A program made the position numbers and the translations under genes. DNA of 64,000 nucleotides, from contig CAVUMM010000008.1 of assembly GCA_963742655.1 (NCBI GenBank), positions 1-64,000 of the forward strand, written 5' to 3'. Under the pieces are notes generated by a model that saw nothing but the letters and a program-made list of their open reading frames with translations, searched no databases and had not been told where the DNA came from. Position 1 is the first letter of the stretch. Every line of letters starts with the position of its first letter. The DNA comes from JAICLK01 sp963742655. GTDB lineage: Bacteria; Patescibacteriota; Saccharimonadia; Saccharimonadales; UBA4665. Shown here one piece after another: positions 16,952-26,058 of the stretch.

Positions 16952-17413
16952 ATGGAATCAGCCAACGACCTTGGATACCTTTTCCAGCACATCGCAAGCC
17001 AGCTTGCGAAGCGCTCCGACCAGGAATTACAGGAAGTTCTCGGCATCGGCTATTCCCAACTCAAACTGCTGCTGGCGCTGCAAAGCAAGCCGTATTTAAA
17101 GCAGCGCGATATTGCCGCCGACCTCGGGCAGACCGAAGCCAGCATCAGCCGACAAGTCAAGCTGATGATCGGCCAGGGCCTGCTGCATATTACGATAAAT
17201 CCGCGTAACCGGCGTGAGCATCTCACGGCAGTGACGCCGAAAGGCGAGCGGCTCACCCAAGCCGCGCTGGAAACGCTCACCAAATACCACGAACCTATTT
17301 TTGCCACGCTCGGCGACAAACAACGCAACCAACTCCGTGAACTTTTCAAATCCCTGCACACCGAAGTCTGCAGCCTCGACCACGAACCAGCTGGTAAAAC
17401 GAATGCAGCCTAA
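16952..17413 (+). CDS. MarR-family transcriptional regulator
   Basis: About 153 aa. Winged-helix core: YSQLKLLLALQSKPYLKQRD then IAADLGQTEASISRQVKLMI (recognition helix) and a wing GLLHITINPRNRREHLTAV; C-terminal dimerisation helices follow. The ATG at 16952 is chosen because the promoter -10 lies at 16936-16941, so an earlier in-frame start would be upstream of the transcript. Ligand and targets are unknown. The 3' end overlaps a convergent hypothetical gene by 4 nt. Confidence 0.88.
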   Translation: MESANDLGYLFQHIASQLAKRSDQELQEVLGIGYSQLKLLLALQSKPYLKQRDIAADLGQTEASISRQVKLMIGQGLLHITINPRNRREHLTAVTPKGERLTQAALETLTKYHEPIFATLGDKQRNQLRELFKSLHTEVCSLDHEPAGKTNAA

Positions 17414-17868
17414 GGCTGTCTTATTGGCCCAAGCTCCCATAACGCAACCTGGCCGATGTTGGTGTCCGGCAAAAACTGATTGACAGAGCATCTCTCGCCT
17501 GGTCTAGGAGTCACGTTACAAAATTCCGGTGGCTTTGCAACTCCCGGGTTTAGCTCATCCAGTCGAACCCAGGGATCGACAATACCAACCATTCGTGCCT
17601 GTGTTGTTACGTCCGGCACGACGAAGGCGTGACTCACCGGTAAAAGACCTCGGTCTTGGAGTGCTAGCTCTATTGCGGAACGTCCACCGTGCACTTGAGC
17701 CGTAGCAAGGGCAGCGTGTTCGTTGTCCAATACCTTCATCAGTACCAGCCGTGCACCTTCCGCGGCGACATGCAATCCTGTTACAGCAAAACCCCTTTGC
17801 CCCTCTGTCTGTCCTTCAAGAAGTGGGGCGGTAATAAGGCGCGGTGTCTCGTTGAAATACCAACTCAT
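17410..17868 (-). CDS. Hypothetical protein
   Basis: 152 aa, no recognised family, no membrane segment. A -10 box TATAGT (minus strand, 17879-17884) lies 10 nt before the ATG at 17868, which supports expression. It is divergent from the tmRNA promoter, with about 50 bp between the two start points. Confidence 0.6.
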   Translation of the reverse strand: MSWYFNETPRLITAPLLEGQTEGQRGFAVTGLHVAAEGARLVLMKVLDNEHAALATAQVHGGRSAIELALQDRGLLPVSHAFVVPDVTTQARMVGIVDPWVRLDELNPGVAKPPEFCNVTPRPGERCSVNQFLPDTNIGQVALWELGPIRQP

Positions 17869-17916
17869 AATCCGGAAAACTATACCATAATGTGTGCAAT
17901 ATCAATAGGGATGTGA

Positions 17917-17922
17917 TATAAT
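17917..17922 (+). promoter_or_regulatory. Extended -10 promoter of the tmRNA gene
   Basis: TGATATAAT is an extended -10 (TGn plus TATAAT). Transcription would begin near 17929, giving a 5' extension of about 60 nt that RNase P would remove. Confidence 0.6.
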
Positions 17923-17989
17923 CATAACCAGCAAGCCGATTGGCTTGCATTTCAAAATTGCTGTCTGTATCGATGCAATTTTGGAACGC

Positions 17990-18386
17990 GGGGCTGAATT
18001 TTAAGCTCGACGCTAGTTCCTTATCGGTTAGATCAGCAGGTCGCTTGTCAGCGTTATAGACAAACTGTTTTAGATGCAAATTCTAAACTAGCAGGCCTTT
18101 CGAAGCAATTTGTAGCAAGCCTAGCTTCTGCATTTTCTCCCCAGGCCTTAGCTGCCTAATTTAAGACAGCAACGCCTCATATGACACCAGATAGTTGAAG
18201 GGCGTTTCATATCATCTGGGTGCGCAAATTTCACGTTCCATGATATTTGCTAAGACTTCGGAACTTAGGGAATAAGCTTTTTGTCCGCTTTAATGCTTAT
18301 TGCCGAGAACTTGCAAACGGACTAAACCTGTAGAAGACTAATTGATAGACCGGCGGACGTGGGGGCAGTACCCACCAGCTCCACCA
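17990..18386 (+). ncRNA. ssrA: tmRNA (transfer-messenger RNA)
   Basis: The 5' end GGGGCTGAATTTTAAGCTCG matches the tmRNA 5' signature. It pairs with the 3' end CAGCTCC (18376-18382), followed by discriminator A and encoded CCA (18384-18386), forming a 7-bp acceptor with one G-U pair. The 3' arm GGACGTGGG...CCCACCAGCTCCACCA closely resembles known tmRNA 3' ends. The resume codon is GCA at 18076. The tag frame reads ANSKLAG... to ...SPQALAA and stops at TAA 18157-18159, so 27 residues ending in the proteolysis signal ALAA. The RNA rescues stalled ribosomes with SmpB. The T-loop is atypical (GGCAGTA). Confidence 0.93.
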
Positions 18387-18537
18387 TTCGACTCGCTTTG
18401 CTCGCTCATGGTAAACCAAAACTTGAGTGGACGAGGCGTGTTTTGATTTCAGATTACTGTTGCTGCGAGTTGGATGACTCTGAATAAGCATAGGCATCGA
18501 ATCACCACGGCAGCTGAGATTTTTAAACGGATTCGCC

Positions 18538-20100
18538 TTATGAATTATTTTGGGTGGCCACAAAGCCGATTGCGGGATTGGCGGGGCGCACCCAGAGCAG
18601 GGCAAGCAGGCCCAACCCCTGGCGGAGCCGATCTTCGGCGTTCATCAGTAATCCGTTTGCGGCTTGACTGAAACGGCGTTTGACTTCATGCGTGCCAAAG
18701 CGTTCAACGTCCAGCGTACTCTGTTTGTCGAGCTGTGGCAGTTGGAAATCAACCCGAAGTAGGGTTTGCACGAATTGTCTGACGTCTTGGTCGTCGAACT
18801 CCATACCCGCCAATTCGAATAATGCCGTGCAATATTCTTCCAGCCGTATCTCGGCTTGTGCTATGACTGCCGGATCGGCCTGCAGGGTTTCGAGCAGTTG
18901 AATATTTTGCAGCTCGCCGACAACATCGTATAGTGCGGACGCGACCAGTTCCTTTTGATCAGGTTCAAGCTCTGCTATTCGTTCGCCAACGGCAGTCACG
19001 ATAGTCGGCACGGGCTGCCGTTCCATCGTTGCATCGTCGAGTTCATCTGAAGTGGCGAAGGACTCGGCTTCGCCGCCATCAGCTGAAATTTCAAGCGGCA
19101 ATTCCGCGAAAGCGCGGAGCGCTGCAGTGAAGTCCTCCAATAATTCTTTCGGGGGTTTAGAAAGCTCGACTGACCAGCCATGAACCGGCGAGTCTTGCGT
19201 TTCCCGGAAATCTATCGCGGGAGGATCAAACGTATACGCGGGCAGCGGCTCAATTTGTATGCCTGGCGGGATCAGCTCGTCACCGATCGGGAAGGTAATT
19301 TCGTCTCCGATAGAGACGGTGTTGGCACCTTCGCCGGTATAAAAAAATCCAAAATTTGCATATGCGTTGGTTGCGGTCGCAGAAGGTGCTTCACGAGAAA
19401 CCTGTAGCATAAGGGGTGTTTCAGTTGATCCTGCTAGAATCTCGGGCACTGCGGTTTGTGCGTTAATCACAGGAGTTTCAGCCACTTCTTGTGCAGTCGT
19501 TGCCGCGGCATGCTCAAAAAACTCGCGGCCACCACTGACTATTGCAGCGATATCCACCTTTGGTTGCTCGATGGCGGAATCGAAGGGTTCAGCAGGCCTA
19601 TCGAGTGTATTAGTAATTGTATCAACTGTAAGTCGGCGCTGTTCGTCGGCTAAGTATCTCGTCTGCGCAGAAGCTGGCAATACGATAGTTGCTGGCACTT
19701 TCGGCATTTGCTGGTCGGCGAATTTGCCAGCCACGCCGGTAACTTCAGTATGCCTAGTAGTTTGTGCGGCATCCCTATGTATGTGCTCACTCTCGTTATT
19801 TTCCGCGGGATTAGCGACCGTAAACTTCCGTTCTAGGCCATGTCGTTCGATAACTTCGTTAAATACTTCCTCGTGTTCCGGCACGATGGCCAGCCCGGCT
19901 TCGTTTGCCGCTTTGACAACAAACTCATTCTTGGCCTCCAATGTAATGCGCGGATCGTTCAGATCAACAGGGCACATCGATGCTAGATCACGGAACGTGC
20001 CGGTCATACCAAAAATGGTAATTTCCGTATCGGCGTAAGCCTCCAGCAAATCGGGTTGGAACGTTTCATCCAGAACTTCAGTCTGTGATCCCACCTCCAC
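18538..20100 (-). CDS. Large acidic protein of unknown function
   Basis: 520 aa, no recognised domain. The middle is Ala/Thr/Pro-rich and low in complexity; the last about 120 residues look helical (LEEYCTALFELAGMEFDDQD, VRQFVQTLLRVDF, GLGLLALLWVRP). The overall plan, a variable N-terminus plus a helical C-terminal domain of similar spacing, recalls the His-rich protein at 38193-39962; common ancestry is only suggested. Start is GTG 20100, 6 nt after the upstream 81-aa gene, so the two are cotranscribed. Confidence 0.6.
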   Translation of the reverse strand: MEVGSQTEVLDETFQPDLLEAYADTEITIFGMTGTFRDLASMCPVDLNDPRITLEAKNEFVVKAANEAGLAIVPEHEEVFNEVIERHGLERKFTVANPAENNESEHIHRDAAQTTRHTEVTGVAGKFADQQMPKVPATIVLPASAQTRYLADEQRRLTVDTITNTLDRPAEPFDSAIEQPKVDIAAIVSGGREFFEHAAATTAQEVAETPVINAQTAVPEILAGSTETPLMLQVSREAPSATATNAYANFGFFYTGEGANTVSIGDEITFPIGDELIPPGIQIEPLPAYTFDPPAIDFRETQDSPVHGWSVELSKPPKELLEDFTAALRAFAELPLEISADGGEAESFATSDELDDATMERQPVPTIVTAVGERIAELEPDQKELVASALYDVVGELQNIQLLETLQADPAVIAQAEIRLEEYCTALFELAGMEFDDQDVRQFVQTLLRVDFQLPQLDKQSTLDVERFGTHEVKRRFSQAANGLLMNAEDRLRQGLGLLALLWVRPANPAIGFVATQNNS

Positions 20101-20106
20101 TGGTTG

Positions 20107-20352
20107 CTACCTTCGCCCGGGTAGATAGGCTTGATGCTCGAGCGTGAGCGGTACGCCGGCCGCAGCCAGCATGCCGGCCAAGTAAGCAGTTCGCTTCTGT
20201 TGGTCTTGTCTGGCAGCCTGGTCGCCAGTGCATAGCAGTCCCTCCATAGCGATGGCTTGGCCAAGCGTCATAGGTCGGCCATTGATTTCGACCGGAGCAC
20301 TCGAGCCATATTCACCGAGAAAGGATTGTGACACCAAATCTTCACCAGCCAT
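20107..20352 (-). CDS. Small hypothetical protein
   Basis: 81 aa from ATG 20352 (MAGEDLVSQSFLGEYGS). Upstream in-frame codons exist, but a -10-like TATCAT lies 8 nt before this ATG. It contains RPMTLGQAIAMEGLLCTGDQ and AARQDQQKRTAYLAGMLAAA. Unknown family. It is in an operon with the 520-aa protein. Confidence 0.5.
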   Translation of the reverse strand: MAGEDLVSQSFLGEYGSSAPVEINGRPMTLGQAIAMEGLLCTGDQAARQDQQKRTAYLAGMLAAAGVPLTLEHQAYLPGRR

Positions 20353-20432
20353 ATTGTTTGATGATAAAGCGTAAACGGAATAAAAGCAAAAAGCTATTAG
20401 ATTGTTTCCTTCTTTTTCGGGCAAAACTACAG

Positions 20433-21488
20433 TTAAGAGTGAGGATCCGACTGCTTATTCGTCATTATAAGTTTTGAAGCTAGATCGCCAACCTCATTGG
20501 CGTCCAGCCAGCGGTATGGGCAGTTGGGACACGAATCGATCTGGATACCGCTGCTTTGGTAATTAACCACTTCCATCCGGGCGCGGCAATTAGGACAGAT
20601 TAATTTTTCGTGCTTAGCGGCTTTGGCGGGATCGGCGCCGATGTGTATCACGCGGTTATGCAGGGCTTCAAGTTCGCGGCCGCTGATGAGTATACCGTGG
20701 CCATCCGGGCAAGTGTGCCATAGATTATTGGTTGTCATGGGTTTGTTGCAAACGGGGCAGTTGAGCGGCGGGCCGTCGTATTCGCCATACGGCACTTCAT
20801 GATGTACCACCGGTGCTCCCGGTTCGCCGGGCTGCAGAGCCGGCTTGATCTGGTTAACGAACTCTTGAGCTTCTTCGAAAATATTGCCTGCACCTTTGTC
20901 GGTACTGCTGGCTGCAAAGTACAGCTCCGCGCGGTTGATTTCCCAAAAGTGCGAGCCGCAATAGTCTACCACATAAGCCATAGACTTGGGATTGAGCACC
21001 TCGCGAACTTCAATCTGCTGGCCCTTGGCGGCATACAAGTCGAAGTAATCATCAAAATCCCCTTCTAGTTCGACTTTTTCCATGCCATTAGTGATAACAA
21101 AATTTTCGAACTTGATGCGATCGATTTTGTGCCGTTTGCTAAGCCCGATCAGGTGCGTGTCGGTATTGAACGGCAAATCAAGTACATGGATTACGGCGAA
21201 ATCATCCACAAAAGAGGCCGCCATATCATGCGGCATAGTCAGATACGTGGCGTAGTTCATGCCATCGATTTTGCCTCGTTCGGCTGCGGCTAACATATGG
21301 CCGGCAGTATAGAACGCGATGATTGCTGAGTCGTCCTGGGAATCTGACACTTCGCCCGACGAGCCACCAAGCCTGCGGCCGATGCTAAATTTGCGCCATA
21401 TACCGCCACCGACAACGAACGCCAAAAAAATGTATGTCACTACCGATAATATCAATCGCGAACCTTCAAAATTGTCAGTCGTATGCAT
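20433..21488 (-). CDS. Membrane-anchored protein with two C-terminal zinc ribbons
   Basis: 351 aa. One N-terminal hydrophobic helix (LILSVVTYIFLAFVVGGGIW), a mixed domain of about 170 residues, then two zinc ribbons: CPVCNKPMTTNNLWHTC and CPNCRARMEVV...CPNCPYRWLDANEV. The second matches the zf-TFIIB pattern (CPxC...CpxC.g.WLd..E). Such ribbons bind zinc structurally; function is unknown. Followed at 20424 by the small hypothetical on the same strand. Confidence 0.7.
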   Translation of the reverse strand: MHTTDNFEGSRLILSVVTYIFLAFVVGGGIWRKFSIGRRLGGSSGEVSDSQDDSAIIAFYTAGHMLAAAERGKIDGMNYATYLTMPHDMAASFVDDFAVIHVLDLPFNTDTHLIGLSKRHKIDRIKFENFVITNGMEKVELEGDFDDYFDLYAAKGQQIEVREVLNPKSMAYVVDYCGSHFWEINRAELYFAASSTDKGAGNIFEEAQEFVNQIKPALQPGEPGAPVVHHEVPYGEYDGPPLNCPVCNKPMTTNNLWHTCPDGHGILISGRELEALHNRVIHIGADPAKAAKHEKLICPNCRARMEVVNYQSSGIQIDSCPNCPYRWLDANEVGDLASKLIMTNKQSDPHS

Positions 21489-21610
21489 CCGAATGATTGC
21501 CCTTAACCATCATGATAACAGACGTAACAAGAACGATGCCCATTGACATAAACTTCTTATGATTGATTACCAAATAAAAATGCGCAATAATAGTTTCAAA
21601 GGATTTTCTG

Positions 21611-22231
21611 ATGGCAGGATTAAGCGCAGACAAACTTGAAGCACCGGTTTTATTTTTTCATGGCGGCATTCAGGGCACAACTCCACCAGGGTTTGACGAG
21701 CAGCTGGCTGGAGAATTTCACGCACAGTATATTTCCAAAGCGGATGTGCAAAGTGGTGTCAGGCGGGAGCTCGGTATGCGCGACAGAGACGACCTTCCCC
21801 GTTGGCAAATTTATGACGGTATGATAGATCGGGTAGTCGACCAGGTGGCCGCAGGCGAAGACGTAGTCTTGGGCATGGCATTTAATACGGCCAGATCAAG
21901 GGCTAGAGTTCCGCTCGAGGTGGCAAATCGGGTTTTGGCAGTAACTGTCGCACTGGATATCGTAACGCCACTTTCGGTTATTGAGGATCGTGTCCATGAA
22001 ATGGCCGCAGCACAGCCGGCCAATGGAGTCCGTCGTCGCCACGGAGCTCCGATTGCATCATTAGACATGGCTACGCATGGAAGAATGCAAAGACCACGGC
22101 TTTTGGAGCCGGGGCTTGACCTGATACTTGAGCTAGATGGCGGCCAAAATACTCAAGGCATGTTTGATCAGATATCGGCCTTTTTAGCTGAAAACGGAAT
22201 TCATTACGACAAAGTAAATACAGAGGCTTGA
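21611..22231 (+). CDS. P-loop-kinase-like protein lacking a Walker A lysine
   Basis: 206 aa. The layout resembles zeta-toxin/AAA_33-type kinases: a first strand VLFFHGGIQGTTPPGF where the P-loop should be, ISKADVQSG, YDGMIDRVVDQVAAGEDVVLGMAF, and an R-rich lid-like part. The loop has no GKS/T, so ATP binding in the usual way is doubtful. It may be a pseudokinase or an unrelated fold. ATG 21611 is preceded by AAAGGA. Confidence 0.45.
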   Translation: MAGLSADKLEAPVLFFHGGIQGTTPPGFDEQLAGEFHAQYISKADVQSGVRRELGMRDRDDLPRWQIYDGMIDRVVDQVAAGEDVVLGMAFNTARSRARVPLEVANRVLAVTVALDIVTPLSVIEDRVHEMAAAQPANGVRRRHGAPIASLDMATHGRMQRPRLLEPGLDLILELDGGQNTQGMFDQISAFLAENGIHYDKVNTEA

Positions 22232-22287
22232 CAACCGAAAGAGCAAGCGGCAAATATCGCTAAACGCATTTTGCTATAGTAAAGCTG

Positions 22288-22761
22288 ATGAAGAAACGAC
22301 AGTTCTTGATTCCTGATATGCCGCAGGCGTATCCGGCGGAGCTTGCGGCAATCATCAACGAATTCCAGCGCTATAAGACCAGGCGCGAAGTGCTTGATGC
22401 GGCGTACGATCTGTTGACCACAAAATATCGCGGCTACCGCTTGAAAACTGTCTATCGGCTGCATGAGTTAATTGACAATGATATTACGAATATGTGGGAA
22501 CGCAGCGGCTTCATACACTGCAATAAAATGAACTATTTATTGGGCGTATTGTTGCTCGGCAGTAACAAATTTACCGGCGACGACATTGAATTCAAATGGA
22601 CTGCGATTTTTTACTTCAGCCCGCACCAATATGTCAAAGTTCGTGTCGGTGAAAATGAATGGGTCAATGTCGATGTGTGGGGCAATGCTTATGGCATCCC
22701 ACTTGGAAGTTACGGCCACGGGCTCCGGTCGGGCACGATCACAAGTAGTGAGCGCGATTAG
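22288..22761 (+). CDS. Possible transglutaminase-like (papain-fold) protein
   Basis: 157 aa. GFIHCNKMNYLLGVLLLG carries a Cys at a helix start. SPHQYVKVRVGENEWVNVD carries a His followed by an Asp, in the Cys-His-Asp order of transglutaminase-like domains. Length is about the minimum for this fold. A -10 box TATAGT (22275-22280) precedes ATG 22288 by 7 nt. No signal peptide, so cytoplasmic. Confidence 0.5.
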   Translation: MKKRQFLIPDMPQAYPAELAAIINEFQRYKTRREVLDAAYDLLTTKYRGYRLKTVYRLHELIDNDITNMWERSGFIHCNKMNYLLGVLLLGSNKFTGDDIEFKWTAIFYFSPHQYVKVRVGENEWVNVDVWGNAYGIPLGSYGHGLRSGTITSSERD

Positions 22762-22764
22762 TTT

Positions 22765-23589
22765 TTAGTTAAGGCACGAGTAGTCGTAATCGGTCTGGGC
22801 AGAAACATATTGCGTTAAGCTGACAATGCCAGCGAGCGTGAGTGCGGGCAATTTGCAATTTGTTTTGGCGGCAGATTGTGACCTGGCGCCGGGAATCCAG
22901 CTTTGCAGTCCGTTTAAATTGCTAGCCGGTGCAACTGATGTTCCAACAATTTGCTTCCACTGATACGACGTTGAGTAAAGGCCGACTTGCGCGCCGATAC
23001 TTTCAAAGTAAGCTGTCATACCTTCAAGGTCAGCGACGTTGCTGACGGTATTAGTTTCCCACGAGCTCCCGGTTTCGACATCAAGCCACCAGCGGTAACT
23101 TGCTGGATTACTGACACCCCGGATCGTCGCGTCGTCATACGCTTTGGCGTAGCCGTACATGTACGCGCAGGCCGAAGAGTCGCTGCCGTCGCAAGTACCG
23201 TAAGGATCATTTACGGGCAGGCCGCCATACACATTTGAAGTGGGCCACCAGCTGCCGGCAAGTCCCGGGTTGGCGGTATTCACATAGAGCGCGGTTTTCG
23301 GTTGCGAAGTGCCGCCTTTCGAAGCGTTTGCCCATGCGATTTGGGTTGCAAAGCACGGATTCGTATTATTTGCCAAACCGTCATTTACTCCGACAATGCC
23401 AAATAGCTGGCCTTTTGGAAGCGATTTGTTGCATTGCGGCCACGACACATCGTTGCCGATTGGCACGATCGGTGCGGCCTTAGCGCTGCCCGCCTTGGCC
23501 GGATGAGCCGCGAGGGCCGGTGCACTGATGAGGGACATTGAAGTTAATATTACGAAAGCTGATAGAGTAGATTGTAATAATTTTTTCAT
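22765..23589 (-). CDS. Secreted GH25/DUF1906-like glycoside hydrolase
   Basis: About 274 aa. A signal peptide (MKKLLQSTLSAFVILTSMSL to APALAA) is followed by a barrel-like domain: GNDVSWPQCNKSLPKGQLFG, VGVNDGLANN, ALYVNTANPG, WWLDVETGSSW and VGLYSTSYQWKQIVG. The DxxS start, the acidic residues on strand ends (DVE) and the YST..QW segment fit lysozyme-like GH25 or the related DUF1906 families. It contains several Cys. Start ATG 23589 is preferred since a TAAAAT box at 23597-23602 overlaps the earlier ATG. It may act on peptidoglycan of self or host. Confidence 0.72.
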   Translation of the reverse strand: MKKLLQSTLSAFVILTSMSLISAPALAAHPAKAGSAKAAPIVPIGNDVSWPQCNKSLPKGQLFGIVGVNDGLANNTNPCFATQIAWANASKGGTSQPKTALYVNTANPGLAGSWWPTSNVYGGLPVNDPYGTCDGSDSSACAYMYGYAKAYDDATIRGVSNPASYRWWLDVETGSSWETNTVSNVADLEGMTAYFESIGAQVGLYSTSYQWKQIVGTSVAPASNLNGLQSWIPGARSQSAAKTNCKLPALTLAGIVSLTQYVSAQTDYDYSCLN

Positions 23590-23662
23590 ATCTGCCATTT
23601 TATCACGTAAATTTGTTTTACAAGCATTTTGCGACGTTCCAGATGTTGTATTATTAGACTAA

Positions 23663-24499
23663 ATGCATCTTTTCAAAAGACTCATCACTATTAGCAGGCC
23701 AATGTTTTGGCTGCCAACCATGGCTGTGTATATAGGCGGAGTCGTACTCGGTGATACAGCTTGGATATGGACAATTTTGGCGGGTTTGCTGTTCTTTACG
23801 GTGCCGCACGGCGTGATCGTGTATGGTGTAAATGATATTGCCGACCGCGAATCCGACGAACAGAACGCGCGCAAGGGCGGGCTGGAAGGCGCGGTCGTCT
23901 CGTTGAAAGAAACCCGACAGCTTACGTACACCGTGATTATCATGGCGGCATTTTTTCTGTTACTGTTCGGGCTCACGCGATACTACCTGTTGGCAATGGC
24001 AGTTTTGGCAATCATCGCATTTTCTTATGCATATTCTGTTAAGCCGATACGGCTTAAGACGCGGCCGGTATTTGATTCGATCTCGAACGGCGTCTGGGTT
24101 CTAGGCATGTTCATGGCCGGCTATTGGGTTGGTGTTCGCGGCTTGAGTTTTCCGTTGCCGCCGGCGCACATTTTTTTCGCGGTGTTGCTGTGCCCGATCG
24201 CGGTGCATGCGCTGGCAACGGTGTTGGATTACGATGTGGACGAAAAGGCCAATGACAGAACGATCGCGGTTGCTTTTGGCAAACCGGCAACGTTGATCTT
24301 TTGCGCGGCGGTATTCGTGAGTTGTTATGTGATTGCCGGCCGCAACCATTTTGCTATCGGTGCTGGTTTATTACTATGCGCGGCGTTATGCGTGCTGGCC
24401 GCTTTTCGGCCGACGCAGCATATGGTGCGCAGCCTTGCCTGGGTCGTAATGTGTACGCTGCCGCCGGCTTTTGTTTTGGCTGCAATTCAAAGTAGGTAA
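23663..24499 (+). CDS. UbiA-family prenyltransferase
   Basis: 278 aa with about eight membrane helices. The first Asp-rich motif GVNDIADRESDEQNARKGG (NDxxDxxxD) and the second DYDVDEKANDRT (DxxxD) are those of UbiA enzymes that transfer a prenyl group to an aromatic or lipid acceptor. YSVKPIRLKTRPV between them is also typical. The acceptor cannot be told from sequence and no quinone pathway is nearby. -10 TATTAT (23649-23654) lies 8 nt before the ATG. Confidence 0.88.
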   Translation: MHLFKRLITISRPMFWLPTMAVYIGGVVLGDTAWIWTILAGLLFFTVPHGVIVYGVNDIADRESDEQNARKGGLEGAVVSLKETRQLTYTVIIMAAFFLLLFGLTRYYLLAMAVLAIIAFSYAYSVKPIRLKTRPVFDSISNGVWVLGMFMAGYWVGVRGLSFPLPPAHIFFAVLLCPIAVHALATVLDYDVDEKANDRTIAVAFGKPATLIFCAAVFVSCYVIAGRNHFAIGAGLLLCAALCVLAAFRPTQHMVRSLAWVVMCTLPPAFVLAAIQSR

Positions 24500-24606
24500 A
24501 TTCGCTTTGCCGCTATTGCAGTTTTGCATTTAATTGCGACAAATTTGCAAAAAAACCAACCTTGAGTAAAAATCTTGTTAGTTTAATGCTAAACAAGGAA
24601 GCATCC

Positions 24607-25332
24607 ATGTTGCCTGTGATTCTATCCTGCGCCACATTTTTTTCGACACTGACCGGCGGCCTGACGGCGCTCAAAAACAAAGACCGGCTGCACAGATTTC
24701 TCGGTTTTACAGCCGGCGTTTTGTTGGGTGTGGTGGCGTTTGATTTGCTGCCGGAGATTTTCAAGACGCTGCAGGCCGGGCGGCAATCCGCGACCGGAGC
24801 CATGGTCATGCTGGTGTGCGGTTTTTTGCTGTTCCATATCATAGAAAAGAGTATCCTTATCCATCACACGCAAGAGAGCGAATACGAACTGCATCACCAT
24901 CCGCATGTCGGCGTGGCAAGCGCGCTGGCGCTTTCCGGCCATAGTTTTCTGGACGGTGTAGGTATCGGGCTCGGTTTTCAGGTTGGAAATGGCGTGGGTA
25001 TTGCCGTAGCTATAGCAGTCATCGCACACGACTTTACCGATGGGCTGAACACGGTCAACCTGATGTTATTGAATCAAAATCGTTCGCGGCGGGCATTCGC
25101 GTTTCTGCTTCTCGATGCGCTTGCGCCGGTGTTAGGCGTGCTGTCCACGATGCTTTTCCATGTGTCTGACGCCGGACTTTCGATTTATCTGGGTTTCTTC
25201 GCCGGGTTTTTGTTGTACATCGGTGCCAGTGAAATTTTACCCGAAGCCCACAGCAAACATTCGTCTTACGCCACCATCGCGCTCACAGTACTTGGCGCCG
25301 CGTTCATGTTCGTGGTAACGCGATTTGTTTAG
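24607..25332 (+). CDS. ZIP-family metal transporter
   Basis: About 241 aa, eight hydrophobic segments. It has the His-rich loop between helices (HHTQESEYELHHHPHVGV), HSFLDGVGIGLGFQVG in helix IV and AHDFTDGLNTVNLML in helix V, both with the metal-binding His and Asp/Glu of ZIP proteins. It probably imports Zn, Fe or Mn. The ATG at 24607 is chosen because AAGGAAG sits just upstream. Confidence 0.88.
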   Translation: MLPVILSCATFFSTLTGGLTALKNKDRLHRFLGFTAGVLLGVVAFDLLPEIFKTLQAGRQSATGAMVMLVCGFLLFHIIEKSILIHHTQESEYELHHHPHVGVASALALSGHSFLDGVGIGLGFQVGNGVGIAVAIAVIAHDFTDGLNTVNLMLLNQNRSRRAFAFLLLDALAPVLGVLSTMLFHVSDAGLSIYLGFFAGFLLYIGASEILPEAHSKHSSYATIALTVLGAAFMFVVTRFV

Positions 25333-25356
25333 AAGTGTGCATGATATTATTGGCGT

Positions 25357-26013
25357 ATGACCGCAAAGTATTCGCAACAAGCCATCAAATTGCTTGATGA
25401 ATTAGAATTTCTGTTCGAGAAATATTCCGAAGAATTGCGTGCAACTCCGCAGCCGTTCCATTTGCGAAAGCTGCGTAAGCACGTGTCCGGCTACGAATAT
25501 CATCCTGAAGATGTACTCGTGCGGGAGCCGCTCATGGAGCATATCGGCTCACTGCCGATGGTGGCTACGACATTTTATCCGCAAATTGATGACGGTACGG
25601 TTGATCTTGGCAAGGCGCTCATAATGTTGGCAATTCATGATATCGGTGAACTTGTAACCGGTGATGAAATGACTTTCACTAAAAAAGCCAGCGCCAAAGA
25701 TCCGGAAAGAGAAGCCGCACTATCACTTTTACATAAGTCGTATCACGAATTGTATGAAGAAGTGGAAAATAAAACGTCACAGACTGCCAAATTCGCCAAA
25801 GCAATCGACAAAATTACTCCGGATATTTATGACTTATTTACGCCGGCCGATGTAACTATATGGCGATTTAAGCACTTTGTGGGCATTGAAGCTGAAGAAA
25901 TCGTGCCTTTGATAGAGAAAAAGAAGCGGCCGTATATGCTCTGGAATCCGTTCATGACTGAATTCCACATGTTATTGCTCGACCGCCTGGCAGCAAAACT
26001 GGCCGATCAATAG
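25357..26013 (+). CDS. HD-domain phosphohydrolase (YfbR/HDDC2-like)
   Basis: 218 aa. The metal site reads EHIGSLPMVATTF, then LIMLAIHDIGELVTGDEMTF (the HD pair) and a later Asp in AIDKITPDIYDLF. The order and the GELVTGD loop match HD enzymes that dephosphorylate deoxynucleoside monophosphates, a plausible role in nucleotide balance. -10 TATTAT (25345-25350) lies 6 nt before ATG. Confidence 0.78.
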   Translation: MTAKYSQQAIKLLDELEFLFEKYSEELRATPQPFHLRKLRKHVSGYEYHPEDVLVREPLMEHIGSLPMVATTFYPQIDDGTVDLGKALIMLAIHDIGELVTGDEMTFTKKASAKDPEREAALSLLHKSYHELYEEVENKTSQTAKFAKAIDKITPDIYDLFTPADVTIWRFKHFVGIEAEEIVPLIEKKKRPYMLWNPFMTEFHMLLLDRLAAKLADQ

Positions 26014-26058
26014 CTTGCGTATTTAAATTAATTGTAATTTTTGCTATATACTCAACAT

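Noticed and set aside
17816..18079. Minus-strand open frame of 87 codons
   Set aside because: It lies across the 5' part of the tmRNA gene, its promoter and the promoter of the 17410-17868 gene.
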